From positions 1,756,001-1,820,000 of the forward strand of contig NZ_CP060697.1 of NCBI RefSeq assembly GCF_014352855.1: DNA of 64,000 nucleotides. The letters run 5' to 3'. The position numbers were made by a program, and so were the translations under genes. The notes below the pieces were generated by a model. The model ran no database searches and was not told the origin of the DNA. It worked only from the letters and a program-made list of their open reading frames with translations. Shown here in pieces: positions 1-9,224 of this stretch. This DNA is from Sphingomonas sabuli (GTDB lineage Bacteria > Pseudomonadota > Alphaproteobacteria > Sphingomonadales > Sphingomonadaceae). Position 1 is the first letter of the stretch, and each line of letters starts with the position of its first letter.

Positions 1-1
1 T

Positions 2-2578
2 ACCGATAGCTGGGCGGCCGATCCCGACTCCCAGTTCGTCCTCGACGTGAAGCTCCGCCAATACCGGCTCAACGAGCCGGTTCGCGCCTATCAGACGCCC
101 GAAGGCACGTGCATCGTGTTCGGCGACTTCCTCACCGCGCTCGACGTGCCGATGAAGATCGACCTCGGAGCGCGCAAGGCCGAGGGCTGGGCGTTCAAGG
201 AAGATCACAAGATCTCGATCGACGCCGCCGCGGGCGAAGTCAGCTACGGTACCAGCAGCGAAAAACTGGCCAAGACCGCCATTCGCGAAACGTCCGAAGG
301 CTGGTGCGTGGACAGCGGCGCGCTGACTCGCTGGTTCGGCATTTCGGTCAAGCCGATGACAAACGGGTCGATGCTGGTGCTCGAATCCGAAGCGAAGCTG
401 CCAGTTGAACTGGCAATCGAGCGCGAAAAGCGCGCCGCCAACCTGCACAAGGCCAGTTTCGACATCGACGCCCTGCCTCAAGTGCGCCTTCCCTATCGCA
501 TGTGGCGCGCGCCTGCGCTCGACTTCGTTGTCAGCGGCGGCGTCACCTACAGCGCCCACAACGGGGTCAAGGTCGACCGGCGGTCGTCGATCTTCGCCGC
601 CGGCGAAGTCGCGCATCTGTCCTACGATGCGCTGATCGCCACCAATCAAAAGGGCGTGCCCGATTCACTGCGCGTTCGCGCTTACCGGTCCGATCCCGAT
701 GGCGGCTTGCTCGGCCCGCTTAAGGCGACCCACTTCGGGTTCGGCGACGTTGCCGGCCTCGCTACCCCGCTCACGGGCAGCACCACCAGCGGACGCGGCG
801 CGGTCGTCACCAATCGCCCGCTGGCCAACCCGACCAGTTTCGATCGAACCAGCTTCGAAGGCGACTTGCCCAGCGGCTGGGACGCCGAACTGTATCGCAA
901 CGGCCAATTGCTGGCCTTCGCCCGCTCAGACAGCCGCCAGCGCTACGTCTTCGACGACGTCCAGCTGCTCTACGGCGAAAACGACATCAGCATCGTGCTT
1001 TACGGTCCGCAGGGGCAGGTCAGGACACGCAACGAACTGATCAACGTCGGCCGGGAGAACGTTCCGCCCGGCAAGAACTGGTATTGGGCGGGCGCCAATC
1101 AGCCGAGCCGCGACCTCGTATCGCTGCACAAGGTCGAACGCAGTCCATCGGAGCCTGACATGCAGGCCGCGGTCGCGCTAGAACACGGTCTGGACGAACG
1201 GACATCCGTCGGCGTGCTCGCGCGCACCATGCTGCTCGAGGACGAGCGCGTAACCTTCGTCGAAGGAACGGTGCGCCGCTCTCTGGGCTCAGCGCTAGTC
1301 GAAGTCGGCGCCGCGAAGGAAAGCGGCGGCGGAACCGCTGCTCGCGCACAGGTCCTTGCCAAGGTCGGAGCGCTGAACATCAGTGCTGAGGCCGCTACTG
1401 CGTCTGATTTTCATTTGCGCGGAGCGCGATCGGTCAGCGTCAAGGAGGCGAGGCTCGCGCTCGATGCGCCAATCAAGCTGGGCCGGACGGTTATTCCCGC
1501 CCATGCCGACGCTCATTACGTTATCAACAGCGACGGCAGCCGACAGTTGGAGGCCGCAGCGCGCTTGTCCGCGTCAATCAACGCCTTCAACCTCGCGACC
1601 GACGTCCGCTATACGCGCCAATATCTTGCCAACGGGCCCGCGCCACCCGCGAATGTAACTGCCGGACTGATCGGGACCGGGCGCGTCGGCCAGGTCCGGG
1701 TTCGCGGCGCCACCGAGTTCGAAATCAGCCCGCAAAGCCGGTTCCGCTCCGCCGAGCTGTCCGGCTATTGGTCTGCGTCCGATACGGCGGACTGGGAAGG
1801 AACGCTCGCGTACGACGGTCCGCAAAAGCGCGGCCGGGCGCGCATCAGCCATATTCGCCGGTTCGACGCCTTCGCCCTCGCGGTGACAGGCGAAGCGGCG
1901 ACCGACGGATCGGTCGCGGTCGGGTTCAACATGAACTTCTCGCTCGACTGGGCCCAGGGATTGACCATGTCGCGCAAGCCGCTGGCGGGCGCCGGGTCGG
2001 TCCGCGCGCGCGTCTATCGCGACGTCAACGGCAACGGCATTGCCGACGCCGGCGAACCGTTTGAGAAAGGCGCGATCATCACCGCCGGACAAAGCGTGTC
2101 CGAACAGCCGACCGACGCAGCCGGCCGCGTTCTGCTCGCCGGCTTGCCGACCTATCGCCCGATCACGGTCGGTCTGGACCGCAGCAGCCTGTCGGATCCG
2201 ATGCTGGCGCCGAAAAAGGCGCTGCAGGTCGTCACGCCGCGCCCCGGCGTACCGGCGGAAGTGGAAATCGCGCTGGTTGCGTCTGGCGAGATCGAAGGGT
2301 CGGTGGTCCGGAACGGCGGGCTCGGCTTCGAAGGGGTCGAGCTGGAGCTGCTCGATTCCACCGGCGCCGTGGTGGCGACCACGCGTTCCGACTTCGACGG
2401 CTATTTCCTGTTCGAACGCATACCGTACGGCGAATATTCGATCCGCCTGGGCAAGGAATCGTCCGAAGTCATCGGCATAAGTCGCGACATCGGGGTCAAG
2501 GCGGTGATCAGCGACGAACAGCCGGTGCTGCGCCTCGGCTCCACGCCCCTCGAGCGGCAGACCATCGCGTCGAAATAG
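2..2578 (+). CDS. Usher-like outer-membrane protein, 5'-truncated by the window edge
   Basis: The reading frame is open to the first bases of the window. Codons upstream of the GTG at 47 read TDSWAADPDSQFVLD and continue smoothly into KLRQYRLNEPVRAYQ, so the gene starts outside the window and GTG 47 is not the start. About 858 residues are visible. They resemble the outer-membrane usher-like proteins with a carboxypeptidase-regulatory (MSCRAMM/Cna-B-like) tail found in sphingomonads. The C-terminal ~180 residues hold ARVYRDVNGNGIADAGE, a typical dockerin/SdrD-like calcium-loop string, and DFDGYFLFERIPYGEY, a regulatory-like beta-sandwich hallmark. The middle is long, beta-rich and low in cysteine, which fits a barrel. 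A role in chaperone-usher-like pilus or spore-coat-U export is inferred from family resemblance. The expected chaperone and subunit genes would lie upstream, outside the window. Confidence 0.6.
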   Translation, partial: TDSWAADPDSQFVLDVKLRQYRLNEPVRAYQTPEGTCIVFGDFLTALDVPMKIDLGARKAEGWAFKEDHKISIDAAAGEVSYGTSSEKLAKTAIRETSEGWCVDSGALTRWFGISVKPMTNGSMLVLESEAKLPVELAIEREKRAANLHKASFDIDALPQVRLPYRMWRAPALDFVVSGGVTYSAHNGVKVDRRSSIFAAGEVAHLSYDALIATNQKGVPDSLRVRAYRSDPDGGLLGPLKATHFGFGDVAGLATPLTGSTTSGRGAVVTNRPLANPTSFDRTSFEGDLPSGWDAELYRNGQLLAFARSDSRQRYVFDDVQLLYGENDISIVLYGPQGQVRTRNELINVGRENVPPGKNWYWAGANQPSRDLVSLHKVERSPSEPDMQAAVALEHGLDERTSVGVLARTMLLEDERVTFVEGTVRRSLGSALVEVGAAKESGGGTAARAQVLAKVGALNISAEAATASDFHLRGARSVSVKEARLALDAPIKLGRTVIPAHADAHYVINSDGSRQLEAAARLSASINAFNLATDVRYTRQYLANGPAPPANVTAGLIGTGRVGQVRVRGATEFEISPQSRFRSAELSGYWSASDTADWEGTLAYDGPQKRGRARISHIRRFDAFALAVTGEAATDGSVAVGFNMNFSLDWAQGLTMSRKPLAGAGSVRARVYRDVNGNGIADAGEPFEKGAIITAGQSVSEQPTDAAGRVLLAGLPTYRPITVGLDRSSLSDPMLAPKKALQVVTPRPGVPAEVEIALVASGEIEGSVVRNGGLGFEGVELELLDSTGAVVATTRSDFDGYFLFERIPYGEYSIRLGKESSEVIGISRDIGVKAVISDEQPVLRLGSTPLERQTIASK

Positions 2579-2595
2579 TCGTCTCAGACGACTTT
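2577..2595 (+). terminator. Weak terminator-like hairpin after the usher-like gene
   Basis: AGTCGTC and GACGACT form a 7-bp stem with a 3-nt TCA loop. It starts on the stop codon of the usher-like gene and is followed only by TTTCC. A second inverted repeat, CCGGCG-TTAATT-CGCCGG at 2628-2645, lies between this gene and the opposing tRNA and could stop transcription from either side. Both are seen in the sequence; termination is inferred. Confidence 0.4.
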
Positions 2596-2653
2596 CCAAA
2601 AGCTCGACGCTTCGCTGCGATGGGATGCCGGCGTTAATTCGCCGGTGCATGCC

Positions 2654-2740
2654 TGGTGCGGTCGAGAAGACTCGAACTTCCACGGCCTTTCGGCCACAGC
2701 GACCTCAACGCTGCGCGTCTACCAGTTCCGCCACGACCGC
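2654..2740 (-). tRNA. tRNA-Leu (anticodon GAG)
   Basis: The minus strand folds as a class II tRNA of 87 nt including an encoded CCA. The acceptor pairs GCGGTCG with CGACCGC. The D arm contains AACTGGTAGAC. The anticodon stem CAGCG/CGCTG encloses the loop TTGAGGT, giving anticodon GAG for CUC/CUU leucine codons. A long variable arm (TGGCCGAAAGGCCG) is diagnostic of Leu/Ser-type tRNAs, and the T loop is TTCGAGT. No neighbouring tRNAs are present. Confidence 0.97.
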
Positions 2741-2896
2741 ACGTCATGAGATGGACGGCCGGATAGCCGTCCTCTGGCAAGGCCCGCGCCTCTATCAAAG
2801 CGATTCCCCCCGCGCAATGGCGCGCGTCTGTCCCACCGCGGGACAGTGGTTAAAGCGTCGTTTACCATTTGCCCCTCCCAGCGTTACATCGGGGAG

Positions 2897-3112
2897 ATGA
2901 TTGGCCTCTTAGCCCTAGCTGCAGCGACCGCGGTTCAGACGCCGGTCGCCCCGCGCCAGCCGCTGGCGCAGCAGGCGACGGCGACGGTACGGATCATTTC
3001 CGGGGCTCGCGTGACGGCGACGGAAATCCCTACGGACACGCAGGTGAAGGTGATGGAAACGCGCCGACCGGATGGCAGCCGCGTCGCCTCCCGAATTGTC
3101 GAATTTCCCTGA
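2897..3112 (+). CDS. Small exported hypothetical protein
   Basis: A 71-residue protein. The frame extends upstream to 2846, but the ATG at 2897 places a hydrophobic leader (MIGLLALAAATAV) at the very N-terminus, as expected for a signal peptide. The mature part (QTPVAPRQPLAQQ... then TATVRIISGARVTATEIP) has no motif that I recognise. It ends four bases before the stop of the convergent Zn-ribbon gene. Envelope location is inferred from the leader only. Confidence 0.5.
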   Translation: MIGLLALAAATAVQTPVAPRQPLAQQATATVRIISGARVTATEIPTDTQVKVMETRRPDGSRVASRIVEFP

Positions 3113-3116
3113 AGAA

Positions 3117-3968
3117 TCAGCTCTTGAGGGTCAACGTAACCGTCGAATCGAGGCCGCTGGCCGGAACGTCCATCTCGGCGCTGTTGAAGCTGGCGCTCCC
3201 GCCTGGGGGAAGCGAGCGGGCCGGCGGGGCGATGGTCCAAGAATAGAGCAGCTTGCCGCCCTTGTCGCGAAGCTCCGCCTCGATCGGCGGCACTTGCAGG
3301 TCTTTCGCACTCGGGTTGATGACCCGTCCGCTGACGACCACCAGTTCGTTGCCGCTGGCGAGCTTCTGCCGTTCGGGCTGGCCGGGCGCGATCTGCAGGG
3401 CGGTCGGCCCGGCGGACGCAAGTCCAACGCCCTGGCGGACGTAATCGGGCGCGAGCAACCACAGGCCGAGCACGACGAGTACGACCAGAACGACGGCAAA
3501 TAGTATGCCCATCAGCCAGGTGCGCTTGCGGTCGCCGCCGTCTTCGGCGCGAACGGCCGCCAATTCTTCGGCGTCGGGCACTTCCTTGGCGATGTCGAAT
3601 TGATCGCCTTCCAGCGTGTCGACCGGATAGGTTCCGTGCGGCTGGACAGGGATCGGGGCCGGTGCCTCGACGAAATCCTGTTCCGCGTTGACGGGATCGG
3701 CCGGCGCGTCCGCCTCTTCTTCGCCCCGTTCGTACGTGGGCTCGGCGGGATAGTCGGACTGGTCGTCGGACGTCTCAGGCGGAGGGGTCGCGGCCTGCTC
3801 CTCAGCTGGCGGCTCGATCTGGTTCTCATCGGTAGGTGCGTCGGCGCCGTCCGGCATCTGGTGCCAGCTGTTGCCGCAAGCGGCGCAGCGGACTTTGCGG
3901 CCCCCATCCGGGATCGCGCCGTCTTTCACTGCATATTGGGTGCTGCACTCCGGGCAGGTCAGGATCAT
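3117..3968 (-). CDS. Zn-ribbon, DUF3426-type single-pass membrane protein
   Basis: 283 residues. The N-terminus is a MJ0042-type zinc ribbon: CPEC at residues 5-8 and CAAC at 28-31, followed by GNSWHQMP. An acidic, proline-rich low-complexity linker (roughly 40-140) leads to one transmembrane helix (WLMGILFAVVLVVLVVLGLWLL, about 149-170). A C-terminal periplasmic domain of DUF3426 type contains SGRVINPSAKDLQVPPIEAELRD, the usual core of that family. It is divergent from ftsE, an arrangement common in alphaproteobacteria. Function is unknown; the zinc ribbon faces the cytoplasm if the single helix is oriented normally. Confidence 0.8.
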   Translation of the reverse strand: MILTCPECSTQYAVKDGAIPDGGRKVRCAACGNSWHQMPDGADAPTDENQIEPPAEEQAATPPPETSDDQSDYPAEPTYERGEEEADAPADPVNAEQDFVEAPAPIPVQPHGTYPVDTLEGDQFDIAKEVPDAEELAAVRAEDGGDRKRTWLMGILFAVVLVVLVVLGLWLLAPDYVRQGVGLASAGPTALQIAPGQPERQKLASGNELVVVSGRVINPSAKDLQVPPIEAELRDKGGKLLYSWTIAPPARSLPPGGSASFNSAEMDVPASGLDSTVTLTLKS

Positions 3969-4063
3969 TTCGCGGAGGTCTCCCCGTTCTTCGTCTGGCG
4001 TAAACAGTAATGCACGGGCGTTGGCAAGGATGCGGACGCTGTGCGAAGAGACCGTCTATAAGC

Positions 4064-4079
4064 GGGGAGGGCGCCTCTG
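4064..4079 (+). promoter_or_regulatory. Shine-Dalgarno plus CTG start of ftsE
   Basis: GGGGAGG at 4064-4070, then a 6-nt spacer and CTG at 4077-4079. It is the only plausible initiation site between the in-frame TAA (4059-4061) and the conserved FtsE core, so it decides the start. Confidence 0.7.
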
Positions 4080-4796
4080 TCGGCGATCGTTCAGTTCGAA
4101 AGCGTTGGACTGCGCTACGGCACCGGTGCCGAAGTGCTCCGCGACATGGATTTTTCCTTGTCGAAGGGGCATTTCTATTTCCTCACCGGCGCCTCCGGCG
4201 CGGGCAAGACGTCGCTGCTCAAGCTGCTGTATCTGGCACAACGGCCGACGCGCGGACGGATCCGCCTGTTCGGGCAGGATCTGAGCGATGCCGGTCGCGA
4301 CGAACTGCCCAGCTTCCGCCGCCGCATCGGCGTCGTATTCCAGGATTTCCGCCTCGTCCGCCACCTGTCGGCATTCGACAATGTGGCGCTGCCGTTGCGC
4401 ATCGCCGGTTATGCGGAGGAGGAGATTGCCTCCGCGGTCCGTGAAATCCTCGACTGGGTCGGGCTTGGCGACCGCGCGGGCGCGCGCCCGGCGACGCTGT
4501 CCGGCGGCGAACAGCAGCGGGTCGCGATCGCGCGCGCCGTGATCACCCGGCCGGAGCTGCTGGTGGCCGACGAACCGACCGGTAATGTCGACGCGGACAT
4601 GGCCAAGCGCCTGCTGCACCTGTTCGGCGCGCTCAACGACCTGGGCACCACCGTCGTTGTCGCCACCCATGACCTCGGCCTGATCGCATCCACGCCGCGG
4701 GCTCAGCTCATGCGGCTCGATCGCGGCCACCTGGTCGACCCGACCGGCGCGTTCCGCAATCCGCCGAACAGCGAGCGGGCGGAGCGTCGGCCATGA
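4077..4796 (+). CDS. ftsE: Cell-division ABC transporter ATP-binding protein FtsE (probable CTG start)
   Basis: ATPase of the FtsEX complex, which couples cytoplasmic ATP hydrolysis to periplasmic peptidoglycan hydrolase activation at the divisome. Walker A GASGAGKT lies near residues 38-45, signature LSGGEQQ near 141-147, and Walker B LLVADEP near 161-167. The family's N-terminal strand (IVQFESVGLRYG) lies upstream of the first GTG at 4134, so that GTG cannot be the start. The frame has a TAA at 4059-4061, and between it and the conserved region there is no ATG, GTG or TTG. CTG at 4077 sits 6 nt after a strong GGGGAGG Shine-Dalgarno (4064-4070) and gives 239 residues, normal for the family. 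The gene ends in an ATGA overlap with ftsX. The identity is certain; the CTG start is a strong inference. Confidence 0.93.
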   Translation: MSAIVQFESVGLRYGTGAEVLRDMDFSLSKGHFYFLTGASGAGKTSLLKLLYLAQRPTRGRIRLFGQDLSDAGRDELPSFRRRIGVVFQDFRLVRHLSAFDNVALPLRIAGYAEEEIASAVREILDWVGLGDRAGARPATLSGGEQQRVAIARAVITRPELLVADEPTGNVDADMAKRLLHLFGALNDLGTTVVVATHDLGLIASTPRAQLMRLDRGHLVDPTGAFRNPPNSERAERRP

Positions 4797-5659
4797 ACCT
4801 GGCGCAGCTCATCGGCGGCGATCCCACCTCGCGCCTGCTGCCGGTCGATCGGCTTCACGTGCCGACCGTGGCGGTGGTGGCGATCATGACCTTCGCAATG
4901 ACCCTTGTCGCCGCGGCCGGCCTTGCGCTGGCGCAGGCGTCGGCCACCGTCACCAGCGCAGCTGAAAGCCGGATCGTGGTCCAGCTTGCGGGCGGGCGTC
5001 CGGTGGACACTGCGGCGGTTCGGTCGATTCCCGGCGTCCGCGCTGTGACACCGGTGTCAGAGAGTGAAATGCGAGCCACGCTCGAACGCTGGCTGGGGGA
5101 CGCGGCGGCCAGCCGGGATCTGCCGGTCCCGGCATTGCTGACGGTCGAGGTCGACCGCGCTGACAGGGTTGCGGCGGTCGCGAAAGCCATCCGCGCGGCC
5201 CTGCCGGGCGCCGGCGTCACGACCGAAGCGGCGGAGCTGGAACCGCTGCTGCGCTCGATCTTCGCGCTTCAGGCCGTCGCCGTCGGCCTCGTCCTGCTAA
5301 TGGCCGTGGCCAATGGCGCGGCGATCGTGCTGGCCGCGCGCGGGGCGCTCGACACTCACCGCTCGACGGTTGAAATCATGCACGGCATCGGTGCCACCGA
5401 CCGGCAGGTGACGCGGCTGTTCATCCGCAAGATCGCGGTCGACGCCCTGGCCGGAGCCCTTGGCGGCTTTGCCATCGCCGCCATCGTCCTGCTGGCGATC
5501 GGGGGCGAACTGACCAGCGCGGCGGGCGGCTTCGGCTCGTCCGCGCTACTCGCTCCGTGGGCGATAGCAGCGACGGCGCTTGTCCCGGTGGCAGCAGTGC
5601 TGCTGGTCATCCTGGTTGCGCGCTGGGCCCTCATGACGTCATTGCGCGAAACCTTATGA
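4793..5659 (+). CDS. ftsX: Cell-division protein FtsX
   Basis: 288 residues, the membrane partner of FtsE. A short cytoplasmic N-terminus precedes TM1 (VAVVAIMTFAMTLVAAAGLALA). A periplasmic domain of about 110 residues follows (ESRIVVQLAGGRPVDTAAVRSIPGVRAVTPVSESEMRA...), then three C-terminal helices around residues 160-185, 215-240 and 255-280. The FtsX fold is recognisable from SIPGVRAVTPVSE and the MHGIGATDRQVTRLFIRKIAVDA loop. It overlaps ftsE by ATGA and the next gene by ATGA, so the three are probably one transcriptional unit. Confidence 0.92.
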   Translation: MNLAQLIGGDPTSRLLPVDRLHVPTVAVVAIMTFAMTLVAAAGLALAQASATVTSAAESRIVVQLAGGRPVDTAAVRSIPGVRAVTPVSESEMRATLERWLGDAAASRDLPVPALLTVEVDRADRVAAVAKAIRAALPGAGVTTEAAELEPLLRSIFALQAVAVGLVLLMAVANGAAIVLAARGALDTHRSTVEIMHGIGATDRQVTRLFIRKIAVDALAGALGGFAIAAIVLLAIGGELTSAAGGFGSSALLAPWAIAATALVPVAAVLLVILVARWALMTSLRETL

Positions 5660-6186
5660 TCCTCCGCTTCTTCTCGATTCTGCTGCTGGCCTATCTGCTC
5701 GGCTTCATGCTGTTCGCGGTGACTTTGGGTGACCCGGCCGATGCGGAGAAAACCGACGCCGTGGTGGTCATTACCGGCGGCAGCGGGCGGATCGAACATG
5801 CGGTGGACGTGCTTGCCGACGGCCATGCCAAGCGCCTGCTGATCGCCGGCACCGATCCAGCGGTGACGAAGCCCGACCTGGTCGAACGGCTCGGCGGCAA
5901 GGGCCGGCTGATGCGCTGCTGCGTCGACCTCGGCAGCGAATCGGTCGACACCCGTTCTAACGCGGAAGAGGCGAAGCGCTGGCTCGACCGCCGCAACTAC
6001 AAATCGCTGCGATTGATCACCAGCGACTGGCACATGCGCCGCGCCCGCTACGAATTCCGCCGCGTGCTGGGCGACGGCTACACGGTGTTGCCGGACGCGG
6101 TACGCAGCGAGCCCGGTTTCCGCGTGCTGTTCGGCGAATATAACAAATACCTGCTGCGGCGGGTCGCGGTCCTCCTCGAACTGTAA
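5656..6186 (+). CDS. YdcF/SanA-like DUF218 membrane protein
   Basis: 176 residues from the ATG overlapping the ftsX stop; the frame runs further upstream inside ftsX but translation from there is unlikely. An N-terminal helix (LRFFSILLLAYLLGFMLFAV) is followed by a DUF218 fold: DAVVVITGGSGRIEHAVDVL, then TRSNAEEAKRWL and LRLITSDWHMRRARYEFRR. These are the conserved elements of YdcF/ElyC/SanA proteins, which are linked to envelope integrity and peptidoglycan precursor metabolism. The link to ftsEX and plsC by overlap and short spacing supports an envelope role. The exact activity is unknown. Confidence 0.82.
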   Translation: MILRFFSILLLAYLLGFMLFAVTLGDPADAEKTDAVVVITGGSGRIEHAVDVLADGHAKRLLIAGTDPAVTKPDLVERLGGKGRLMRCCVDLGSESVDTRSNAEEAKRWLDRRNYKSLRLITSDWHMRRARYEFRRVLGDGYTVLPDAVRSEPGFRVLFGEYNKYLLRRVAVLLEL

Positions 6187-6192
6187 GCCGCG

Positions 6193-6876
6193 ATGCAACT
6201 GATCCGCTCGATCATTTATGCGTTGATCTTCTACCCGGGCACCGCCGTGTTCGTCGCCGCGGGAGCGGTCGCGAGCCTGTTCGGCCAGCATCGCACCCGC
6301 GCGCTGGTGCGCACGTGGACCGACTTCCACAATCGCCTGTGTCAGGTCGTGCTGGGGATCGACCGCCGGGTCGAAGGCGAAATCCCGCCGGGCGCGGCGC
6401 TGATCGCGGTCAAGCACGAAGCGATGTACGAAACCCTTGCGATGGTGCGCATCGCCGAAACGCCGGTCATCGTCCTCAAGCGCGAACTATCGCAAATCCC
6501 GTTCTTCGGCTGGCTGACGCGGCAATATGGCGTCATTCCCGTCGATCGCGGCGCGGGGTCGAAGGCCCTGCGCACGATGATGGAAGCGGGCCGGGCGGCA
6601 ACGGCGGCAGGCCGCGCGGTGATCATTTATCCCGAAGGCACGCGCGTGCCACACGGAACCACTCCGCCGCTGCAATCGGGCTTTGCCGGTCTCTATCGGG
6701 CGCTCGGCCTGCCGGTGGTGCCGGTGGCGGTCGACAGCGGGCGGCTATGGCCGCGCGGGCTGGTCAAGCATCCGGGCACCATCCGCTTCAGGATCGGGGA
6801 GACCATCCCGGCCGGGCTCAAGCGCGAAGAGATCGAAGCGCGCGTGCATGCAGCCATCAACGCGCTCGACGACTAG
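6193..6876 (+). CDS. plsC: 1-acyl-sn-glycerol-3-phosphate acyltransferase (PlsC family)
   Basis: 227 residues. PlsC-type acyltransferases transfer an acyl chain to lysophosphatidic acid at the inner membrane. Seen: an N-terminal hydrophobic segment (IIYALIFYPGTAVFVAAGAVA), motif I in the form KHEAMYET (H then E four residues on, instead of the usual D), motif III YPEGTRVPHG and motif IV VPVAVDSG. The H-x4-E form recurs in alphaproteobacterial members, so activity is plausible. It is the last gene of the ftsEX group; its TAG stop shares the CTAG at 6873-6876 with the converging pheT. Confidence 0.88.
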   Translation: MQLIRSIIYALIFYPGTAVFVAAGAVASLFGQHRTRALVRTWTDFHNRLCQVVLGIDRRVEGEIPPGAALIAVKHEAMYETLAMVRIAETPVIVLKRELSQIPFFGWLTRQYGVIPVDRGAGSKALRTMMEAGRAATAAGRAVIIYPEGTRVPHGTTPPLQSGFAGLYRALGLPVVPVAVDSGRLWPRGLVKHPGTIRFRIGETIPAGLKREEIEARVHAAINALDD

Positions 6877-9224
6877 CCGCGCAGCCGGGCGCCCAGCTTT
6901 TCGGCCGCCGCGACGATCCTTGCCGAAACGGCTGACAATTCTTCCTCGGTGAAGCTCTTGTCGCCCGGCTGCAACGTGACTTCGAACGCCAGCGACAGGC
7001 CGTCGGGCGTTTCGAACCGGTCAAACAGGCGGACGGCGGTGATTGCCGCCTTGTCCGCGCCGCGGATCGCGCGCTCCAGCGTGCTGGCCGCCAGATCGGC
7101 GGGAACGATGAAGGCAAAGTCGCGGGTCACTGGCTGCAGGGCAGGGGGCGAATACTCGGCTCGCGCCCGGTCGCTGCTGCGCGGCGCTGGGATCGCGTCG
7201 AGGTAGATTTCGCCGGCGATCAACCCGGCCGGCGCGTCCAGCGCTTTCACCAACCGCGGATGCACTTCGCCGAAACTGGCAAGGATCGTCTTGGGGCCAA
7301 GCCCGAGCCTGGCCGAGCGGCCCGGATGCCAGTTCGCGCCCGCGTCCTGGAACACCTGCAGGTTGGCGACGGGTGCGCCCGCAGCCTCGAGCAGGGCGAG
7401 GACTGCTGCCTTGGCGTCAAATACGTCGAAGCCCGCCGCCTTGCCCGTTTGCCAACCGCGCAACCGGCTTTCGCCCGCAAACACCAGCCCGACGGTCGGC
7501 TTCTCGCCATCGGCAAGATAGCGGCGGCCGATCTCGAACAGCCGCACGGAAGATGCCCCGCGATCGATGTTGCGCGACGCCGCGCCGGCCAGGCCCGGCA
7601 GCAGCGACGGCCGCATGATCTTCATTTCTTCGCTGATCGGGTTCTCGACCCGCCACGCGGGCTCGAACGGGGCCGCCTCGGCTTCGCCGATGAAACTCCA
7701 CGTTACCGCTTCGTCGAAGCCGAGCATGGCGGCGGCGCGGCGGACCTGTCGCTCGACGCGCTGGGCGCGGGTCGCGGTCGGCTGGGCGACGCCCGGCGCG
7801 CGCTCCAGAGGCGTCGACGGTACGCTATCGTACCCCACGATCCGCGCGACTTCCTCGACCAGGTCGGCGGGGCCGTCGACGTCGGGGCGCCAGCTCGGAA
7901 CGCGGACGGTCCCCGGATCGGTGAATTCGAACCCCAGCGACAGCAGGATCTTGCGCTGTTCGTCTTCCGGCACGTCGATACCGCCGAGCTCCAGCGTGCG
8001 TTCGGAACGAAAGGCGATGGCCCGGTCGGCCGCGGGCGGCGTGCCGACCAGCAGAGCCTCGGACGCCTCCCCGCCGCAAATGTCGAGAATCAGGCCGGTC
8101 AGGATCGCCAACCCGTCCTCAAGGAAAGCCGGGTCCACCCCGCGCTCGAAGCGGGTGCGGGCATCGCTGGTCAGCCCCAGCTTCTGCCCCGTCCGCGCAA
8201 TCCGCTGCGGGTCGAAAAAAGCGACCTCCAGCATGACGTCGGTGGTGCCGTCGCCGACGCCCGAATCCTCGCCGCCCATGATCCCCCCGATGTCGTGGAC
8301 ACGGGCTTCGTCGGCAATCACGGTCATCGTATCGTCGAGCGTGTAGGTCTTCTCGTTGAGCGCCAGCACCGTCTCGCCGTCGCGGGCGCGGCGGGCGACC
8401 AGTGCGCCCTCCACCTTGGCGGCGTCATAGGCATGGCTCGGCCGGCCAAGGTCGAGCATCACGTAATTGGTGATGTCGACGATCGCCGAGATCGGGCGCT
8501 GGCCGGCGCTCTTCAATCGCCGCTGCAGCCAGTCGGGCGAGGTGCCGTTGGTCACGCCGCGAACGGCGCGGCCGAAGAAGGCCGGGCACCCTTCGACATC
8601 CTCGATGCGGATGCCGATGGGCGGCGCGCCGTTGCCGGCCACCTGGGGCACGTGCAGCGGCTTGAGCGTTCCGGCGCCGGCGGCGGCAAGGTCGCGGGCG
8701 ATCCCGCGAACACCCATGCAATCGGCGCGGTCCGGGGTGATGGCGACGTCGAACACCGGGTCGTTGAGCTCGGCGAAGTCGGCGAACGGCGTGCCCACGG
8801 GCGCATCGGCGGCAAGCTCGATGATTCCGTCATGCTCTTCGCCCAGCTCAAGCTCGCGCACCGAACACATCATGCCGCGGCTTTCGACGCCGCGGATCTC
8901 GGCGACCTTCAGCGTCATGTCGCTGCCCGGGACATAAGCGCCCGGCGGACCGAACACGCCGATCATGCCGGCGCGGGCGTTGGGCGCGCCGCATACCACC
9001 TGCATCGGCCCGTCTCCGGCATCGACGCTCAGCACCTGCAGCTTGTCCGCCTGCGGATGCTTTTCGGCGCTCAGCACCCGCGCGACCTTGAACGGCGCCA
9101 GCGCTTGCGCCGGATTGGCGACCCCTTCGACTTCCAGCCCGATAGCGGTCATCCGCTCGGCCAAGGCGTCGGCCGATGCGTCCGTGTCGAGATGCTCCTT
9201 CAGCCAGGACAGGGAGAACTTCAT
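6873..9224 (-). CDS. pheT: Phenylalanine-tRNA ligase beta subunit
   Basis: 783 residues from the ATG at 9224, which gives the canonical [12 protein letters not shown] start and overlaps the pheS stop by 4 bp. An upstream extension to 9404 lies inside pheS and is not used. The order is: N-terminal part, EMAP-like tRNA-binding domain ([21 protein letters not shown] and the GAPNARAGM region, residues ~45-150), B3/B4 editing region, B5 domain, catalytic-like core, and C-terminal FDX-ACB domain ([18 protein letters not shown] onward). With PheS it forms the alpha2-beta2 enzyme that charges tRNA-Phe; the beta subunit edits mis-acylated Tyr. Confidence 0.97.
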   Translation of the reverse strand: MKFSLSWLKEHLDTDASADALAERMTAIGLEVEGVANPAQALAPFKVARVLSAEKHPQADKLQVLSVDAGDGPMQVVCGAPNARAGMIGVFGPPGAYVPGSDMTLKVAEIRGVESRGMMCSVRELELGEEHDGIIELAADAPVGTPFADFAELNDPVFDVAITPDRADCMGVRGIARDLAAAGAGTLKPLHVPQVAGNGAPPIGIRIEDVEGCPAFFGRAVRGVTNGTSPDWLQRRLKSAGQRPISAIVDITNYVMLDLGRPSHAYDAAKVEGALVARRARDGETVLALNEKTYTLDDTMTVIADEARVHDIGGIMGGEDSGVGDGTTDVMLEVAFFDPQRIARTGQKLGLTSDARTRFERGVDPAFLEDGLAILTGLILDICGGEASEALLVGTPPAADRAIAFRSERTLELGGIDVPEDEQRKILLSLGFEFTDPGTVRVPSWRPDVDGPADLVEEVARIVGYDSVPSTPLERAPGVAQPTATRAQRVERQVRRAAAMLGFDEAVTWSFIGEAEAAPFEPAWRVENPISEEMKIMRPSLLPGLAGAASRNIDRGASSVRLFEIGRRYLADGEKPTVGLVFAGESRLRGWQTGKAAGFDVFDAKAAVLALLEAAGAPVANLQVFQDAGANWHPGRSARLGLGPKTILASFGEVHPRLVKALDAPAGLIAGEIYLDAIPAPRSSDRARAEYSPPALQPVTRDFAFIVPADLAASTLERAIRGADKAAITAVRLFDRFETPDGLSLAFEVTLQPGDKSFTEEELSAVSARIVAAAEKLGARLRG

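Noticed and set aside
1574..2683. 369-residue leftward open frame in the usher-like gene, running into the tRNA
   Set aside because: Low-complexity Arg/Ala/Asp shadow; its upstream end overlaps the tRNA-Leu, and the plus-strand frame encodes a coherent Cna-B-like tail.
2753..2772. GGACGGC...GCCGTCC repeat beside tRNA-Leu
   Set aside because: A 7-bp stem in GC-rich DNA with no T-tract; expected by chance often enough that no function is claimed.
4134..4796. ftsE starting at GTG 4134
   Set aside because: This would remove the conserved N-terminal strand and aromatic ATP contact of FtsE; CTG 4077 with a strong Shine-Dalgarno fits better.
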